From: Botrytis cinerea B05.10
Lineage: Eukaryota; Ascomycota; Leotiomycetes; Helotiales; Sclerotiniaceae
Direction: 5' to 3'
DNA length: 64,000 nucleotides
Assembly: GCF_000143535.2 (NCBI RefSeq)
Contig: NC_037313.1
Coordinates: forward strand, 1,991,501 to 2,055,500
Shown: positions 23,179 to 33,671 of the stretch, piece after piece
Layout of the letters: every line of letters starts with the position of its first letter
How positions within the stretch are numbered: position 1 is the first letter of the stretch
Program-made: the position numbers and the translations under genes
The notes under the pieces: model-generated
Seen by the model: only the letters and a program-made list of their open reading frames with translations
The model's database searches: none
Told to the model about the DNA's origin: nothing

Positions 23179-25914
23179 CTAAACACCAGTTGGAGGCTTT
23201 GGAGGTAAAGTTGCCGGGTTGCCAAAGTTAGGAAGGTGGCTTCCAACTTGACCATTTGGAACCATGCCCTGTGGCATTCCTGGTGGCATACCATGTGGCA
23301 TAGCTTGTGGCAAACCTTGTGGTAAGCCTTGAAGGTGACCTTGGGAAAGGCCTTGAGGAAGACCTTGCGGCATATTCTGATGCATCATTGGTCTATGTGC
23401 CATGTGTGGAGATGCATGATACGAGGGTAAAGAGCTATTAGACCCTTGTCTCGCCATGCTATAACCCATTCCAGCCCCGTATTGTTGCTGAGGTGGAGAG
23501 AAGTTGCTGTAAGAGAGATGAGGAGATCCATGGTGTGGGGAACCATGGTGAGGAGATCCATGATGAGACATGGGCTGCGGGATAGGAAGACCTTGACTGC
23601 CAGGAACAAACGACTGCGTCTTTGGATTGAAGGCATGTCTATTAATGAAACTTCCCGGAATCGGGTGTTGACTTTTGGGATCGGCTGGGTTTACCGTGCT
23701 GGGTAGTTGTCCAAAAGCGTAAGGGATAGTGTTAGGTGGTCCTCCTGCAACAGGTCCTCGTGACTGATACTGGCCTCCTGGGTATTGATTCTGTGGAATC
23801 CATTGTTGGGGAGGTTGAGGGGACTGTGCAGGTGTGCCGTAAGTCGTAATTGGAGCGCTATGTGGTTGGTAACGTGGCTGACTTTGCTGAGGAAATTGCT
23901 TATTAAATGTTAGTAAAAGCCTAGTATCATCATTGAAACGTGATTCAACTTACCGGTGGTGTCATATTATTGTATGGTTGCATGTTTCCATTGCTCATCA
24001 TAGCAGGATTAAATGGTTGCGGAGGTGGAGCATATTGAGGTTGCATCTGGTTTTGATAATTGTTTGGCATGACGCCATTGTATTGCTGAACTCCCATTGC
24101 GCCGAAATTCTGGGTGGGGATCCAGGCCGGCTGATTTTGTTGTTGTGGAAAGTAGGGAGTGTATTGAGATCGAACGTCGAAGCTTTCAGAGTCATCACGA
24201 CGCTGTTTTCCAACTTTACCCCTCTTGCCTTTATCCTTTGTAGAAACAGAGCTGGAACGTGACATCTCGTTACCCTCGTCGGTTTCTATTTTATGATCAG
24301 CAATCCGAAGAGATCATCTCAATGGAAATCCTTTGGGAATTTACCTGGTGTAGCCTCGCCAGATTTGTCTTCTTTGCCGAAAATTCTTTCTCGAGCCGCA
24401 AGATAAACGGCTTCTCGCTCCTCTCGCGAAAGTCTTTAATCAAAGTCAGTCTCAAGTCAATTGGAGGAATATCAGATATCATACTTCTCTTTAGCGGACT
24501 GTGCCTTTTCCTTGCCATCGCTTCCAGTCTCGGAAGTAGCTTTTGAGGGGCTCGGTCCAGTGTCACCATCACCACCTCTACGCATGATCTTCATTGCAGG
24601 TAGATTGGGAGGTGGGGTATTTCCAGTAGTAGGAGGATTGGAAATGCTTGTTAGTGATGGCGGAATCCTGCAAAATGGTGTTCGGAAAATACGGACTGCT
24701 CCAACTACAGCATCGACTTGATGTGTCATGTGGTAGTAATCCGCCAACTTGTGAGTCAGCATTCTGCAAAAGGAGTTACACGGTGGGAGATCAATGAAAG
24801 GTTCCCTGTGAGTGTATTAGTTAGAGTAGTAAAAACAGTTATCTGGAGTTTGAATCTTACTTGGAGTCCTTCACAAACTCGATAACATCCTTCTCGAGAC
24901 GAAGGAGAAAGATGCGGTCTTTTGGCGACTCTAATGCCTCCAAAAGCTTTTCGTCGGGAGTCTGGCGATAGAAGAGTGTAAATGCTGCTTCAGTTGATCC
25001 TGATGGGCCTACAAGCGGCTTGGATTTATCATCCGTGGTTTGCTGCCCAGAGGAACCACTTTGAGGAGTAACAATGCCCTGAGTTTGACGCTCCTGCATG
25101 AGTTGTATACTACGTCGATCAGGAGCCTCATAGAACTGTGCACGATAAGCTCTTGCAGCTGCTTCAGATCCAATTCTAGAACCAGCAACAATGGAACCGC
25201 GACCAGAAAATGTATCATCATCTTCGGCTGCTTTTACGCTCGCGCTGTCATCGGGACGTAAAGACTCCTTCTCGTCCAAAGCGAACGTTGTGCCTGAGGT
25301 AATGCTCTTTCCATCCAAACTTGGAGGCTTCGTTCCTAGGTCGGACCCAGATTCTGTTCTCTGAAATGGATCTTCTGGGAATCCTTCTCCCAAATCTCTT
25401 TTGTGGGTTGGAGGTGCAATCCCTGAACCATTTACAACAAGGCTTGGTGTGATATCACGAATGTGCATCGCTTTAACCGCATCTGCCAAATCCGATTCCT
25501 TCTTAGCAGCCGTAGGTTTGCTCTCGGTAATTGTCCTCTTCTTTGAGGATTGATCGTTTGTCGATGTGCCCGTCTCTTTGAGAGTGGCCATACTGCCAGT
25601 ATCATTGCGTGTAGCACTAGGCATATTTGTGTCTTTGTTTTTATGTACAGTTGGAGCTATGTTTTCAGATCTCGTATCTCGTACAGAAGTTGAAGAAGCA
25701 GCAATTTTTGCGAACGAAGCGAGAGCTACATTATCCTTCCCAGCTGAAGCGGCAACCTATCGATAATTTTCGTTAGCAAAGCACTTAGAAGTGATAGAGA
25801 ATCCAAAGTCCACCGGCGACAAGTCATCGAGTGGTCAGAGGAGTACCCAGTAGATTTGCGCACCTTTGCGAATGACAGCCTCGATGGATCTGTCGTCATT
25901 GGCGCAGTAGCCAT
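23179..25914 (-). CDS. R3H and SUZ domain RNA-binding protein (Rbs1-like)
   Basis: Complement of six exons: 25864-25914, 24861-25756, 24485-24805, 24345-24433, 23954-24285 and 23179-23898; 802 residues. After a disordered N terminus containing SFAKVAAS and SFAKIAAS, the R3H domain (residues about 295-360) reads KDRIFLLRLEKDVIEFVKDS then DLPPCNSFCRMLTHKLADYY. The SUZ motif follows: MKIMRRG, then the segment LSREEREAVYLAARERIFG. The C-terminal 370 residues are Q/P/N/M-rich and prion-like, with GSPHH and QGLP repeats and the peptide AFNPKTQSFVPG. R3H-SUZ proteins bind single-stranded RNA; budding yeast Rbs1 helps assemble RNA polymerase III. Direct orthology to Rbs1 is inferred. All five junctions preserve frame, and the R3H and SUZ domains are each assembled from adjacent exons. 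Confidence 0.9.
23272..23570 (-). repeat. short tandem repeats in the R3H protein tail
   Basis: Coding repeats: three GSPHH units near 23533-23570 and a run of QGLP/QGMP-like tetrapeptides at about 23272-23370. They are imperfect at DNA level and probably vary in number between strains. Confidence 0.7.
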
Positions 25915-26984
25915 GAAAGGTATGCGTTAATTGTAAATCAAATCGCGGAAATGAGCGTATATGTCCAGATTGGACAATGTCGAAATCCCAGGTTGGCAGA
26001 GGGGTCGTCGAAGAATGGATACTTTTGGAAGTGGTGTAGATTAAGGAAGTAGATTAACAAAAGCGTTCAATGGAAAGAATAGACATCTGGTCATTGTCGT
26101 TGGGCCGACAAGCTTTTGTAAAATAGTAATGTGAATTGAAGGTTTCCGTCCTTTTAGAAGATTCGTTTTGCGGTACCGAATTGTCTGGTGGAATACCTGA
26201 TGTGGTTTTTGGTACAACCCACTTCCTTCAAAGATAATTGATACGCCGATACTCCTATTACCGACAAACTATTTTCCCTTCCCAGATAAGTCTTGGGTAT
26301 CAATACACCGGTAAAAGTTTGCTTGAATATGTGATAACTGGGTTGGTATGGTCGGGATAAAAAGTCGATGTTCACATACAGGAGATCTCAAGAATCTCCA
26401 AAGTGCATCATCAGATTATTAGGAAATCAAATCAAGAGATTGATTGATTGTGCTGGCCGGGTGGTGTGGACGTTCATTGCAAGAAGTTTAATAAGGCTAA
26501 GGCTCCCCGAGAATTCTTTAGCGGGAATTCTGGATTTAAAGTGGGGCCATGAGTATTGACTGCAATGTGAAGGAATTGAGAGATTCTTGCGTGGGATTGG
26601 TAGCAGAGGAAGAAGAGAAAGCAGAGACAGCAGACGACGTTGGTGATGACGGCGATGGCGACGACGACGACGACGATAAGGTAGATTCATCCCAGGAACA
26701 GCACCATCACACCGTCTCCATTGGACCCAAAACTATACTTAAGTACGCAAACTCTCCATTCCAAGCTTGTTTGCTGCACTCCTTTTCCTGGACTCCTCTG
26801 TTTCATTGGTGCTGCACAAGCACAAACGTTCATCGGATAAGGTCTATCGATAAGGTAGTTTTATATTTTGTAGCTTCTGAGATCCCCCGTGTCTTTGATA
26901 CACATTCAACCTTGCCTCTTGACTATCAACTTCCAATCCCACCACCACTGCCACAACATTGTCATCACCACCACCATCGCTATC
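25915..26984. other. divergent intergenic region, no gene seen
   Basis: About 1.07 kb between the R3H gene (minus) and the zinc-knuckle gene (plus). An open frame at 26549-27115 is mostly a GAC repeat translation (aspartate run near 26640-26680) followed by histidine-rich CCA repeats, and reads as a leader, not a gene. Confidence 0.5.
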
Positions 26985-28140
26985 ATGAATCGCTACCATG
27001 GCATCAACAGGCCTGCCACTATCGGGGGGCCTTCAAAGGCATCCGCTACGACTACGTGCCAAAAGTGCCTCAAAAAAGATATGTTTACCCTTTGGCTTAC
27101 TCTAGATCTTCATAGCTGACTGTTCCTTACGACACTATAGTTATGAATGCAAAGCAAATGCGCAAGAACGTCCCTATGTTTCCCGCCCCTCTCGTACACA
27201 ACAACTTTCCAATCCCAAGCTTGTTCCAAAATTGACAAGTGATGTGCCACAAGATCTTTTGAAAAAGTACGTATTCCTTCTCGCATATGCCCACGTAATT
27301 GCTGTTTCTTCTATGCCCCCAATGGCTAGAAGTATGTTGGTTTTGAGAGGATGCTGTCTAGGCTGTTAGTTCTCATCGACTCATTTGGGATATCGCATTT
27401 TTGGGGGCGCGTTTCAAGATTGGAGCATTTGTTCAAAGTTTAGTCTACAATGGGGCTAGGGACTTGTGCTGACTTCACATTGTAGGAAAGGCATTGCCGA
27501 TGAGCAACTTGCGAAACTGGAGCTGGAACGAGGTCGCAAACGTGAGAGACAAAATGAAGACATGGACACGGGAGCTTCTAAGCGCAGAAGATCGGCTTCT
27601 TCAGCATCGGTTTCAACAATATCTACAAACATGTCACGCTCGCCTTCACCAAGAGAAGCTCGACGCGCACCCGATACATATAAGTCTAGACATTCCTATT
27701 CACCACCTCAACCTGCGTCTAGTCGATACAAGCGTAGGACTCCTAGCTTGTCGCCGTCGCCATCACCGCCCCGACAAGATATACAGAACTCGGGACAGAA
27801 GCGGAGAAGAGACGCATCCTCTTCCGTAGATTCGTATAGCTCCAGAGACGAAGAAGATATGAGAGATTCGAGAGAGAGGGGAAATAGCCGGAGTACCAGA
27901 AAGAGGTTCAACGACCGAAGCCCCGAGATTCGTGGGAGGAAGAGTGAGAGTCGAAGTCCCCATAGAGGTAGAAGAAATGTCTCTACTGATAGGAGACGAT
28001 TTGATGAGCCTCGGGTCAACGAAGGGCGTAGGGAGTCTTTCGCGTCTTCTGCAGCTCATGCACACCCACCGAGAGAGAGGAGTATGAGCCCTTTTAGTAA
28101 AAGGTTGGCACTAACACAAGCAATGAATATGGGCCGGTGA
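26985..28140 (+). CDS. CCHC zinc-knuckle, arginine/serine-rich protein (SREK1IP1-like)
   Basis: Preferred exons are 26985-27078, 27131-27266 and 27486-28140; 294 residues. Intron 1 appears to be a 52-nt AT-AC intron (27079-27130), which yields CQKCLKKGHYSYEC, an exact CX2CX4HX4C knuckle (Cys25, Cys28, His33, Cys38), followed by ERPYVSRPSRTQQLSNPKLV, a conserved block. The only GT-AG alternative (27083-27140) keeps the frame but deletes the histidine. Intron 2 is 219 nt. After KKGIADEQLAKLELERGRKR the protein is RS-rich, as in splicing factors (SRSPSPREARR). Animal SREK1IP1 interacts with a splicing regulator; a role in RNA processing is inferred. The gene is convergent with Cwf18. Confidence 0.85.
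27079..27130 (+). other. putative 52-nt AT-AC intron
   Basis: It begins ATATGTTTAC, which is the common fungal donor GTATGT with G changed to A at the first base, and ends CCTTAC. A GCTGAC branch-like site ends 10 nt before the acceptor, and the length matches neighbouring introns. Removal restores the zinc-knuckle glycine and histidine. Confidence 0.7.
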
Positions 28141-28310
28141 GCGTTCCGGGCGGGGAAGTGGTAGAAGATGCTTGCGCGGTTGTGAAACACCCTTTGGCTA
28201 TCTGCCAACTTTTGTATCTATATTAAAATATAAGACGCCCGTACGCCTCATATTATGCCTACCTTCATTTGAACGCCTTTTGTACAATCAGGTAACATCT
28301 CGAAGTGATC

Positions 28311-28937
28311 TTATTGTAAATCTTCATCTTCCTTCTCCCGTCGCTCCTCCTCTTCCTCTTCCTTCTCCCTCAGCTTGACTCCCTCCACCAAAGCAACGCC
28401 TTCCATCCCAACCTCTTCTCCACCCTCACTTGCGCTTATTGCGCCTTTCCCACCCTTCGTTCTAGCAGCCTTTTGCGCACTCTCAATACGTTCCCTCACT
28501 AGCCTCGCGATCGCATTCTCCGTACGTACATTCAGTACTTCCATTTTCTTCTCAAGGTCCCTCTTTAAATCCCAATTAGGCTTCTTGGGCTGTAATTTGA
28601 ATAAGTCTATCCCCTTATCATCCTGTTCCTCTTCCTCGGCCTTCTTTCTGATTTCCTCCTCGACCTCTGCAGCCTGTTGTTCAAGTGTAGGTGTTTCGAG
28701 CGCTAACGTGGGAGGGGCTTCAAAACCAAGCTTGGGACCTTTGGTTTCTGGGTCGTAGTTGCGTCCCGAGAGATGAAGCTTCGCGACATCAGGAGAGGCA
28801 GGTGGTGAAGGTGAACGCGTTGATTCTGGTGCTACGATTTCGTCGGCTGGTTGCTTTCTTTTTAGGGATTTGAGCTTTGCAAGTCGCGCTTTGCGCTCAT
28901 CTGCGGCGGCGCCCAGAGTGGCATGTGTAGATGACAT
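28311..28937 (-). CDS. spliceosomal protein Cwf18 (CCDC12 family)
   Basis: A single exon of 208 residues. The N terminus MSSTHATLGAAADERKARLA, then LKSLKRKQP, is the family start. The central region contains LHLSGRNYDPETKGPKLGF, and further on DLFKLQPKKPNWDLKRDLEK and KKMEVLNVRTENAIARLVRE, all conserved in Cwf18/CCDC12. A charged helix rich in E and K follows; the C terminus is a fungal-specific acidic/basic tail. Cwf18 associates with the Prp19/Cdc5 (NTC) part of the active spliceosome. It is 170 bp from the convergent zinc-knuckle gene, and 285 bp from the divergent PPR start codon. Confidence 0.93.
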   Translation of the reverse strand: MSSTHATLGAAADERKARLAKLKSLKRKQPADEIVAPESTRSPSPPASPDVAKLHLSGRNYDPETKGPKLGFEAPPTLALETPTLEQQAAEVEEEIRKKAEEEEQDDKGIDLFKLQPKKPNWDLKRDLEKKMEVLNVRTENAIARLVRERIESAQKAARTKGGKGAISASEGGEEVGMEGVALVEGVKLREKEEEEEERREKEDEDLQ

Positions 28938-29193
28938 TGCCAGGGTTTATATGATGTGATAACCTGAAAGTGTAGCGGAATTGAGGATTATTGTATGTTC
29001 AGGTTACCGACAATTGAGTCAAATAAATCTACAGCCGGGAAAGATATTGAAGTTCTAATGCGGAATTTGATTGGCTCACAGTGACCTCAGCCTGGTCTTA
29101 CCCCGGCCGCTAAGACAAACCTTAATTTTTTTCCCGGGCCCAAATTTTAAAAGTGTAGCCTCTCTTACTGTCAACTTTATAAAGTGCCAGTCA

Positions 29194-29223
29194 ATGGATT
29201 AGAAAATGCATGCCGGCAGCTGA
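29194..29223 (+). promoter_or_regulatory. two minimal upstream ORFs before the PPR gene
   Basis: ATG GAT TAG at 29194-29202 (two codons plus stop) and a six-codon frame at 29206-29223 ending in TGA. The A of that TGA is the A of the PPR ATG at 29223 (TGATG), an arrangement suited to termination-reinitiation. Whether both lie inside the mRNA depends on the transcription start, which is not known. Confidence 0.55.
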
Positions 29224-32200
29224 TGCCTCCATTTTCGAACTCTCTACCAAGACGATGGTCGCCATCGGAATTGCCAATTCTTCCGTTCCTTGCACCGAGA
29301 GTCTTCCAGCCATGGCCGTCCAAGAGTGCCGAAATTTATTTGAAGACGAAAACGGGACAAGATCAAGGCCATGATGGGCGTGCACGATCGACAGTTAGGA
29401 GGGGAGATACATATTCAGAGTGTCCGGGAGGTTCATCACCAAATGTGCTAGTGCAACCCAACACAGGATATACTAGATTCAACAAACGACGAACAACCCC
29501 CACTTCCTTCGCCCGCATAGACATTCCTGATCATGGGTCTATAAGACAATTCTCTTCGAAAGGCAGTTTCGGGAGGACAACTGAAAGCACTGGAGGCGGG
29601 TCGCCCACTGAAGATCACACAAAATCACCATATAAATCAGGGCCCAATGAACCAGTGGAGTGTCAACCGAGTCCCCCCGCATCAGCTCGTCAAGACCCGG
29701 GGAAAACAGGAGATTCTATGAACGCAAGCTCTTCATTGAGGCCTCGTCGTGTGCGATCAACTGCATCATCGTTTTATCGTCCAAGCATAAATCTTGAGGC
29801 ACATCATGTGCCTTCCAGACCGGGTGCACTCCATTCGCGACTAAAAACTATTTCCAACAAGATCCTTTTGTATAAGCAGGATGTTTCTACGTCACGTAAT
29901 ACTAAGCCCAATCGCTCTGGAAATTCTACTGCTCTTCCTCTCCACGAGTTGTCAAAACTTGTGCCTCAACAACCTTCATCATCCGTACCTGTCTCCACAG
30001 CTCGAACCGAAACTACTTCGCGCCAAGGAACTTCACCCCTTTCTCTACAGGTCAAGATGTCACCGGAAAACTCTAGCAATGAATCCAATTCATCAGATGA
30101 GTCTTTCGCCGTTGCGACAACGACAAAATTCAAGAGAACCCGTCACAAATCTACCAGGGATAAATTTAGAAGAACAGATCGGCCGGTTATAGGGTCTCGT
30201 ATCAAGAACAACCTCCTGAGAAGGTCTCTCTTTTTCCGGCGACCTAGTGGTTATAAGTTTCTTCGTGAAAATTATCGACGACCAAAGGGCATGCTGTCCG
30301 TCAATAGGAATATCTCTTTGAATCGGCGACGCCTACACTCTGATCGTTTCACAACTGATCCAGCATTACGCCAGGACTTACTTACTCATTATGAACTTTG
30401 GGCCCAGCAACAAGGCCTCCCAGAGCTCTCAACCAAATATCTTAGAGTAAAATTGAATGCAGGAGCAAATTTCATGAAGTTGAAAACGTGGAAATGGTCT
30501 TCAAAATTTGCTATTGTCAATCAGCGACACGAAGATGCTTTAAAGGGTCATCCCAAATTGGAGTACAATAAAATTGCTGTATCAAAATTTCCCCTTGCAT
30601 CGAGGTTACTGTTCATCAAGCAAGACAATGTCACTGCCCTAGCTGCCATTTGGCGTCGAGTTCCCACAGAGATCCGTTCTCATGTTTGGGAGGACCTTAT
30701 GCTTACAGCGATGGACCAATATCCTGCATCTACTCTCAAACTACTACTTGCAACATATCAAGCACCATCTTTTCCACCTGGATGGGCCGCAAATGACTGC
30801 CTTGATTTTGTAATATCTCATTACTTTGGGTCGCAAGAGCAAAAACCCACTTCAGAATCGTTTAATGCCGAGGATCTTCGACAAATATTTGAGAGTGTAC
30901 AATATCTCCAGCTTCGCGGCCTCCGGCTGAGTGCGCGCTCAATCTACTTGTTACAATTGATGATGAATGACCAAGAATTTAAGACATTCTATCTCATACT
31001 GACAGGCACAAGACAACATCTCACTGGCAAAACTTTACTACGATTTGCCTATCGTTTTGCACGGTTTCGCCAGACAGACATGGCTTTTCAAGTACTGCAG
31101 CAAGCAACTCGACAAGGCATTAATCTAAACCTTGGAAGATGGCCACAAATCTGCAATGTGCTTCTCACCGGCAGATATCGTGACCATAATGCACATGCTA
31201 CTGATACAGAACTTTTTGATTTCATGCTACATCACGGTCTGAAGCCCGGGATCGTTACATATAATATCCTGATACAAAATTCACTTCAAGCTGGAGACCA
31301 TGTTACGGCGTGGCAAATCTATGATATGATGATTGAAAACCGAGTAATGGCGGACGTGTACACCTATTCAATCATGCTAAATGATGCCAAGATTCGTAGG
31401 GATGACGTTGCGGTCGAAAAATTGGCGCACTGGATGAGCGAAGACGGTGTTCGAAACAGTTATACTGTTACAGACATATTAGACACAATATTTCGCTTAC
31501 ACAGGCGAGAGTATTTCAAGCGCCCACCCAGTGAGAGAAGATCTCTTCAAACGTCATTCTCGCAGATGCTTCCAATCTATATGAAGAACTTCGAGGTGGA
31601 ACCATTGGCTCAACTCATACCCAGATTTCAGGAGAATTTCTTAGGTGTGGGGTTGATGAATCGTGACGACGGAATAGATGACACCCACCATGACATCCAA
31701 GGTCGTGTAGAAGAGGAACAACATCATCTCGAACTGTCTACTACAGATCAATCCGAAACTGCTGTACCACATCACGAGTCCGCTTCCGAAGACCTTCTTC
31801 TAGAACCGAACTATGTAACCTTAATAGTGATGCTGAAATCATACATTGGAAGTGTTCGAAACTACAAGGCTCTATTGAGATTTTACAGCCATTTCAAAGC
31901 CCTGATAGCTGCAAGAGATCCAATAGTCGCCCCTCTACTTGTAGAGGCTCAAATCTACAACCATTTGCTCGTTGGGCTTGGCCATCTCGAAGCGCCAATG
32001 CACGAATGCCTGAAAATTGTCGCTGATATGCAAGTTTCGCATCCCAAACTAAAAAACTCGGTAACAGAAACTGAGATTGGACAATCTCTTGATGAGGGTG
32101 ATGATGCTGCGGCGTCAAGTAGTTCGGAACAGAGCGACAATGATTCCGAGTTGGATGATGCGTCCTCTGATGCGACTGATGATACTTTCCAGCCACCTCC

Positions 32201-33086
32201 TCCAAGTCTTCATACATGGACTACTTTACTTAACGTATTCATGCAACGTCAACAACCTCGTGCAGCCGAAAAGGTGTTACAGATCATGATTGAGAAAGAG
32301 GGTTTGGAGCCCAACCAAGCAACATGGAATGCATTGACTATGGGCTACATGAGACTCCAAGACCCACAAATGACTGCAGACGCTCTCATCAGAACAAAGC
32401 GGGCTGGATTTATTGTTGACCATATCATGGCAAGCAGATGGTGGCTCAGATTTCAAGCTAGGGCTCGTTTAAGTGAAGCATTGCAATCTGCTTCTGGTGA
32501 TAATGAGACGACACTGGCAGATGTAGCCTATGCAATGGAGTCTGAGTCCGAGATGCACGATTCGGCTGAGGACGATATCATCGATGAAGAGGTTTTGGAG
32601 GCTACCACTTCTAAAACAGGAGATATATATCGTATCTTTCAGCGCCGTCTACACGCTGTCAATTCTCCTGTCTATCCTAATTGGATATTTGACGCTATGA
32701 TCCGGGTCGGTGAAGAAAATGTTATCGAACCGGAAACAGAGCCAATAAGCGATGAAGTAGCCGAACCTGAAAATGAACCGACTGGATCTTTGGATCGACC
32801 AAGTGAACAGGCAGCCAAACCAACCATCGAAGGTGTAGCCAAGTCTGAAATTTTATCAGCTCAATCATCAAACAAGCCAATTAGTGTCAAAGAACAGATT
32901 CAAGGACATCTTCCAGACAACCAAATAAACGACCATATTAAACAACCACAACGGCAATCAGAGATTGAAGATAAAAGAGAGCCGAGACTACTACCAGCCA
33001 ATAAGCTACTAGTTCGAAGAACGACGCAATGGCTAATGACGCCTGAAGCAAAAGCTTTCCGCCGCAGTTCCCAGGAAAAGGGTTAA
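29223..33086 (+). CDS. large pentatricopeptide repeat (PPR) protein, probably mitochondrial
   Basis: A single exon of 1287 residues from the first in-frame ATG. The N terminus is basic (MPPFSNSLPRRWSPSELPIL), compatible with mitochondrial import. Residues about 50-380 are disordered and R/S-rich. PPR-type helical hairpins are clear in the middle: GLKPGIVTYNILIQNSLQAG, VMADVYTYSIMLNDAKIRRD; and again later, PPSLHTWTTLLNVFMQRQQP and GLEPNQATWNALTMGYMRLQ. An acidic spacer (DEGDDAAASSSSEQSDNDSE) interrupts the array. Fungal PPR proteins bind mitochondrial transcripts to stabilise or activate their translation; the target here cannot be read from the sequence. It is divergent from Cwf18, and its start codon overlaps the stop of a minimal upstream ORF. 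Confidence 0.9.
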   Translation: MPPFSNSLPRRWSPSELPILPFLAPRVFQPWPSKSAEIYLKTKTGQDQGHDGRARSTVRRGDTYSECPGGSSPNVLVQPNTGYTRFNKRRTTPTSFARIDIPDHGSIRQFSSKGSFGRTTESTGGGSPTEDHTKSPYKSGPNEPVECQPSPPASARQDPGKTGDSMNASSSLRPRRVRSTASSFYRPSINLEAHHVPSRPGALHSRLKTISNKILLYKQDVSTSRNTKPNRSGNSTALPLHELSKLVPQQPSSSVPVSTARTETTSRQGTSPLSLQVKMSPENSSNESNSSDESFAVATTTKFKRTRHKSTRDKFRRTDRPVIGSRIKNNLLRRSLFFRRPSGYKFLRENYRRPKGMLSVNRNISLNRRRLHSDRFTTDPALRQDLLTHYELWAQQQGLPELSTKYLRVKLNAGANFMKLKTWKWSSKFAIVNQRHEDALKGHPKLEYNKIAVSKFPLASRLLFIKQDNVTALAAIWRRVPTEIRSHVWEDLMLTAMDQYPASTLKLLLATYQAPSFPPGWAANDCLDFVISHYFGSQEQKPTSESFNAEDLRQIFESVQYLQLRGLRLSARSIYLLQLMMNDQEFKTFYLILTGTRQHLTGKTLLRFAYRFARFRQTDMAFQVLQQATRQGINLNLGRWPQICNVLLTGRYRDHNAHATDTELFDFMLHHGLKPGIVTYNILIQNSLQAGDHVTAWQIYDMMIENRVMADVYTYSIMLNDAKIRRDDVAVEKLAHWMSEDGVRNSYTVTDILDTIFRLHRREYFKRPPSERRSLQTSFSQMLPIYMKNFEVEPLAQLIPRFQENFLGVGLMNRDDGIDDTHHDIQGRVEEEQHHLELSTTDQSETAVPHHESASEDLLLEPNYVTLIVMLKSYIGSVRNYKALLRFYSHFKALIAARDPIVAPLLVEAQIYNHLLVGLGHLEAPMHECLKIVADMQVSHPKLKNSVTETEIGQSLDEGDDAAASSSSEQSDNDSELDDASSDATDDTFQPPPPSLHTWTTLLNVFMQRQQPRAAEKVLQIMIEKEGLEPNQATWNALTMGYMRLQDPQMTADALIRTKRAGFIVDHIMASRWWLRFQARARLSEALQSASGDNETTLADVAYAMESESEMHDSAEDDIIDEEVLEATTSKTGDIYRIFQRRLHAVNSPVYPNWIFDAMIRVGEENVIEPETEPISDEVAEPENEPTGSLDRPSEQAAKPTIEGVAKSEILSAQSSNKPISVKEQIQGHLPDNQINDHIKQPQRQSEIEDKREPRLLPANKLLVRRTTQWLMTPEAKAFRRSSQEKG

Positions 33087-33671
33087 TTACAAGGAGTAAA
33101 TCCTGTTGACGGTTGTGATGAAAATGATAAGGATCGACAATCTCGAAGATGTAAATATTGTGTTACATATCTACATGAGACTGAGATTAAAGCTTGTAAT
33201 TCTTTGTATATACACCAGTTTTACATATGCACAGTGCTATTGCTATTAGGGTTGTTTTGGATATAGACGTTATTGAAAACTGGGCGAAATGTAACATTTC
33301 ATTTACCTATGTGCAACTATGTATTATACTTTACGATAGATTAGACGAATTAGAAATTCATCTCCAACTTATACTGATGAATGCTAAATTCTATTGGTTT
33401 CTTCCCTTGAGAATATGATCTTTGGCCATTGACGGCGAGGATAATTTTTCAAAGGCGTGCAGCCGGTGAGCTTCATATACATTGACATTCCTGGTGAACC
33501 CCTTTTTAGATCAACTGGAGTGGTTATGCGAGACTCATCGATAAGCAGGAGGGGTTTCTTATCAGACATGCCAAGCTTTTGGTGGGGTTTTATTTACCTT
33601 ATGTTCCTTTGGGTTCAATGCAATTTGAAGCTGTCAATTGAACAATTAGTTGAAGGATCAATAACTTCATC
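33087..33671. other. intergenic region between the PPR gene and SHB17
   Basis: About 585 bp, AT-rich. No gene is seen; it should contain the PPR 3' end and the SHB17 promoter. Confidence 0.5.

Noticed and set aside
26549..27115. 188-codon plus-strand frame before the zinc-knuckle gene
   Set aside because: It is made of GAC and CCA repeats read as D and H/P runs, overlaps the true start in another frame, and matches no family.
27083..27140. GT-AG intron in the zinc-knuckle gene
   Set aside because: It keeps the frame but removes the histidine and glycine of the knuckle; kept only as the alternative to the AT-AC intron.
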